Shown here in pieces: positions 33,672 to 34,768 of a stretch of 34,768 bases of DNA. How positions within the stretch are numbered: the first letter of the stretch is position 1; every line of letters starts with the position of its first letter. Below the pieces are notes generated by a model. That model saw only the letters and a list, made by a program, of their open reading frames with translations. It ran no database searches and was not told the DNA's origin. This stretch comes from Pseudomonas sp. RGM2987. Its GTDB lineage: Bacteria; Pseudomonadota; Gammaproteobacteria; Pseudomonadales; Pseudomonadaceae. The position numbers and the translations under genes were made by a program. Location: assembly GCF_022952855.1 (NCBI RefSeq), contig NZ_JALJDX010000165.1, positions 1 through 34,768 of the forward strand, written 5' to 3'.

Positions 33672-34528
33672 TGTTTCACCTGCGCAGCGGCGGCCAACCG
33701 GGCCTGGAATTCACTGAAGTCTCGGGTGCCATGGATGTATTCGTTGATCCAGGCGGTAAAGGTCTGACGGTCGCGGGCGATGGGGTCCCACGCCTGGTAG
33801 AAACGGTTGTCGCGTTCGGTGTAGCCGTGGGCGTAGGACGGGTGCGCACCGCCCGGGACGTGACACACCGCGCTCAGGGCCCAGGTCGGCAATACACAGG
33901 CGTTCATCGGCGCGTTCAGGTCGTCGACGATTTCTTCCACGGTGACGATGCAGCGCTTGGCGGCCAGGGCGGCTTCCTTCTGCACACCGAGGATGCCCCA
34001 GAGCAACACGTTGCCCTTGCGGTCGGCTTTCTGGGCGTGGATCACGGTGATGTCCGGGCGCACCGATGGCACAGCGGCCAGGACTTCCCCGGTGAACGGG
34101 CAGGTCACGTTCTTGATCAGCGGGTTGACCTTGGGCAGGTCGGAACCGGCGTAGGCCCGCAGCACTGCGAACGGTAAGCCCGAAGCCCCGGCGACGTAGG
34201 CATTGGCCAGGTCGGCGTGGCTGTGTTCCTCGATTTCCAGCGGGTGCGGCCATTGCTTCTCCACTGCATCACGCAGACGGTGCAGCGAACCCACGCCGGG
34301 GTTGCCGCCCCAGGAAAAAATCAGCTTGCGAGCACAACCGGCGCCGATCAACTGGTCGTAGATCAGGTCAGGCGTCATCCGCACCAGCGTCAGGTCTTTC
34401 TTGCCTTGACGAATGATCTCGTGACCCGCTGCCGTGGGAATCAAGTGGGTGAAGCCCTCGAGCGCGACGGTATCGCCGTCGTTGACGAACTGCTTCACCG
34501 CGTCGTGCAGCGAAAGGATTTCAGCCAT
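33668..34528 (-). CDS. pcaI: 3-oxoadipate CoA-transferase subunit A (PcaI, CatI-like long form)
   Basis: A 286-residue CoA-transferase alpha subunit. It begins MAEILSLHDAVKQFVNDGDT and carries the LEGFTHLIPTAAGHEIIRQG stretch near its N-terminus, in place of the usual GGFG of the short form. FSWGGNPGVGSLHRLRDA follows near residue 71. This is the long CatI-type subunit, not the 231-residue P. putida PcaI. It is the first gene of the cluster; a GGGAG ribosome binding site lies five bases before the ATG, and PcaR-like sites lie about 100-135 bases upstream. Confidence 0.93.
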   Translation of the reverse strand: MAEILSLHDAVKQFVNDGDTVALEGFTHLIPTAAGHEIIRQGKKDLTLVRMTPDLIYDQLIGAGCARKLIFSWGGNPGVGSLHRLRDAVEKQWPHPLEIEEHSHADLANAYVAGASGLPFAVLRAYAGSDLPKVNPLIKNVTCPFTGEVLAAVPSVRPDITVIHAQKADRKGNVLLWGILGVQKEAALAAKRCIVTVEEIVDDLNAPMNACVLPTWALSAVCHVPGGAHPSYAHGYTERDNRFYQAWDPIARDRQTFTAWINEYIHGTRDFSEFQARLAAAAQVKQ

Positions 34529-34621
34529 GGGCAGGCTCCCGTATTCCAGTAGACCGACGTGAAGAAAAAGGCGCGAGAGAAGCGCCGGAGTGACTGAAGA
34601 TTAAGCTGCGGCAATGGGCCA

Positions 34622-34667
34622 AACAATCCGATAATCGACTGAGTGTTCGGTTATCGAACGGATTGTT
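34622..34667 (-). promoter_or_regulatory. PcaR-type operator and dyad upstream of pcaI
   Basis: A perfect 9-bp inverted repeat (AACAATCCG at 34622, CGGATTGTT at 34659) encloses two PcaR-like cores. On the minus strand, GTTCGATAACCGAAC (34659-34645) matches 13 of 15 bases of the PcaR site. On the plus strand, CCGATAATCG occupies 34628-34637. It lies in the pcaI promoter region. Confidence 0.7.
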
Positions 34668-34702
34668 GCTTGGCTAACGATTAGTACAGAGCATCAAAAC
34701 CT

Positions 34703-34726
34703 TGTGGGAGCGGGCTTGCTCGCGAA
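34703..34726 (+). repeat. REP element, family A (single copy at window edge)
   Basis: An intact family A copy in plus orientation upstream of the pcaI promoter. A partner may lie beyond the window end. The rest of the right end to 34768 holds no gene I can support. Confidence 0.85.
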
Positions 34727-34768
34727 GGCGGTGTGCCAGCCAACCAAGATGTCGGATGTGCCTACGCC

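Noticed and set aside
1..34768. Mobile island, prophage, integron or toxin-antitoxin system
   Set aside because: I looked for integrases, transposases, terminase-like genes, tRNA-linked repeats and small paired genes on both strands and found none. The REPs need a RAYT gene located elsewhere.

Overview
The window looks like a chromosomal segment of a fluorescent Pseudomonas (P. fluorescens group). The evidence is GC-rich coding sequence, an EmhRABC/TtgRABC-type efflux locus with a recognisable TtgR-like operator, a XenB-type ene-reductase, a complete Pseudomonas-style pca cluster, and many copies of two extragenic palindrome (REP) families typical of this group. I see no phage, insertion sequence, CRISPR array, tRNA or rRNA. 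Coding density is high and nearly all genes are core-type; the least typical parts are the repeat-filled spacer at 23551-24662 and the A+T-richer secreted-protein gene at 16140-16646.

Left part (1-10777). A METTL25/GSTCD-like methyltransferase is followed by a minus-strand lemA-TPM-TPM envelope operon. The periplasmic beta-glucosidase gene bglX lies on the plus strand. Then come a minus-strand pair encoding a YceI protein and a two-HKD phospholipase D (ClsB-like), a serine hydrolase coupled to a small four-cysteine protein, and a short acyl-CoA-dehydrogenase-like protein.

Middle part (10778-23600). olsB and olsA (ornithine lipid synthesis) overlap by one base and have a Pho-box-like array upstream. 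acpH (acyl-carrier-protein phosphodiesterase) follows on the minus strand. An ArsR-type regulator, an MFS exporter and a XenB-type reductase form an operon that ends in a clear terminator; three operator-like dyads precede it. A small secreted protein gene follows. The emhR regulator gene is divergent from emhABC, which encodes a tripartite RND pump and ends in a second clear terminator.

Right part (23600-34768). A 1.1 kb spacer holds REPs, paired palindromes and an AAAAGC microsatellite. It leads to an OprD-family porin gene with a near-perfect PcaR-type box upstream. Convergent to it, the minus strand carries pcaIJF-pcaHG-pcaT-pcaBDC. These encode every step from protocatechuate to succinyl-CoA plus acetyl-CoA: ring cleavage (HG), cycloisomerisation (B), decarboxylation (C), lactone hydrolysis (D), CoA transfer (IJ) and thiolysis (F), with PcaT as a dicarboxylate/oxoadipate-type transporter. 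pcaR, pcaK and pcaQ are not in the window.

I did not find a clearly new system. The best leads are regulatory: a PcaR box tying the convergent porin to the pca regulon, a four-repeat Pho-like array on olsBA, a triple operator on the ArsR-MFS-XenB cassette, and the different genomic positions of the two REP families.
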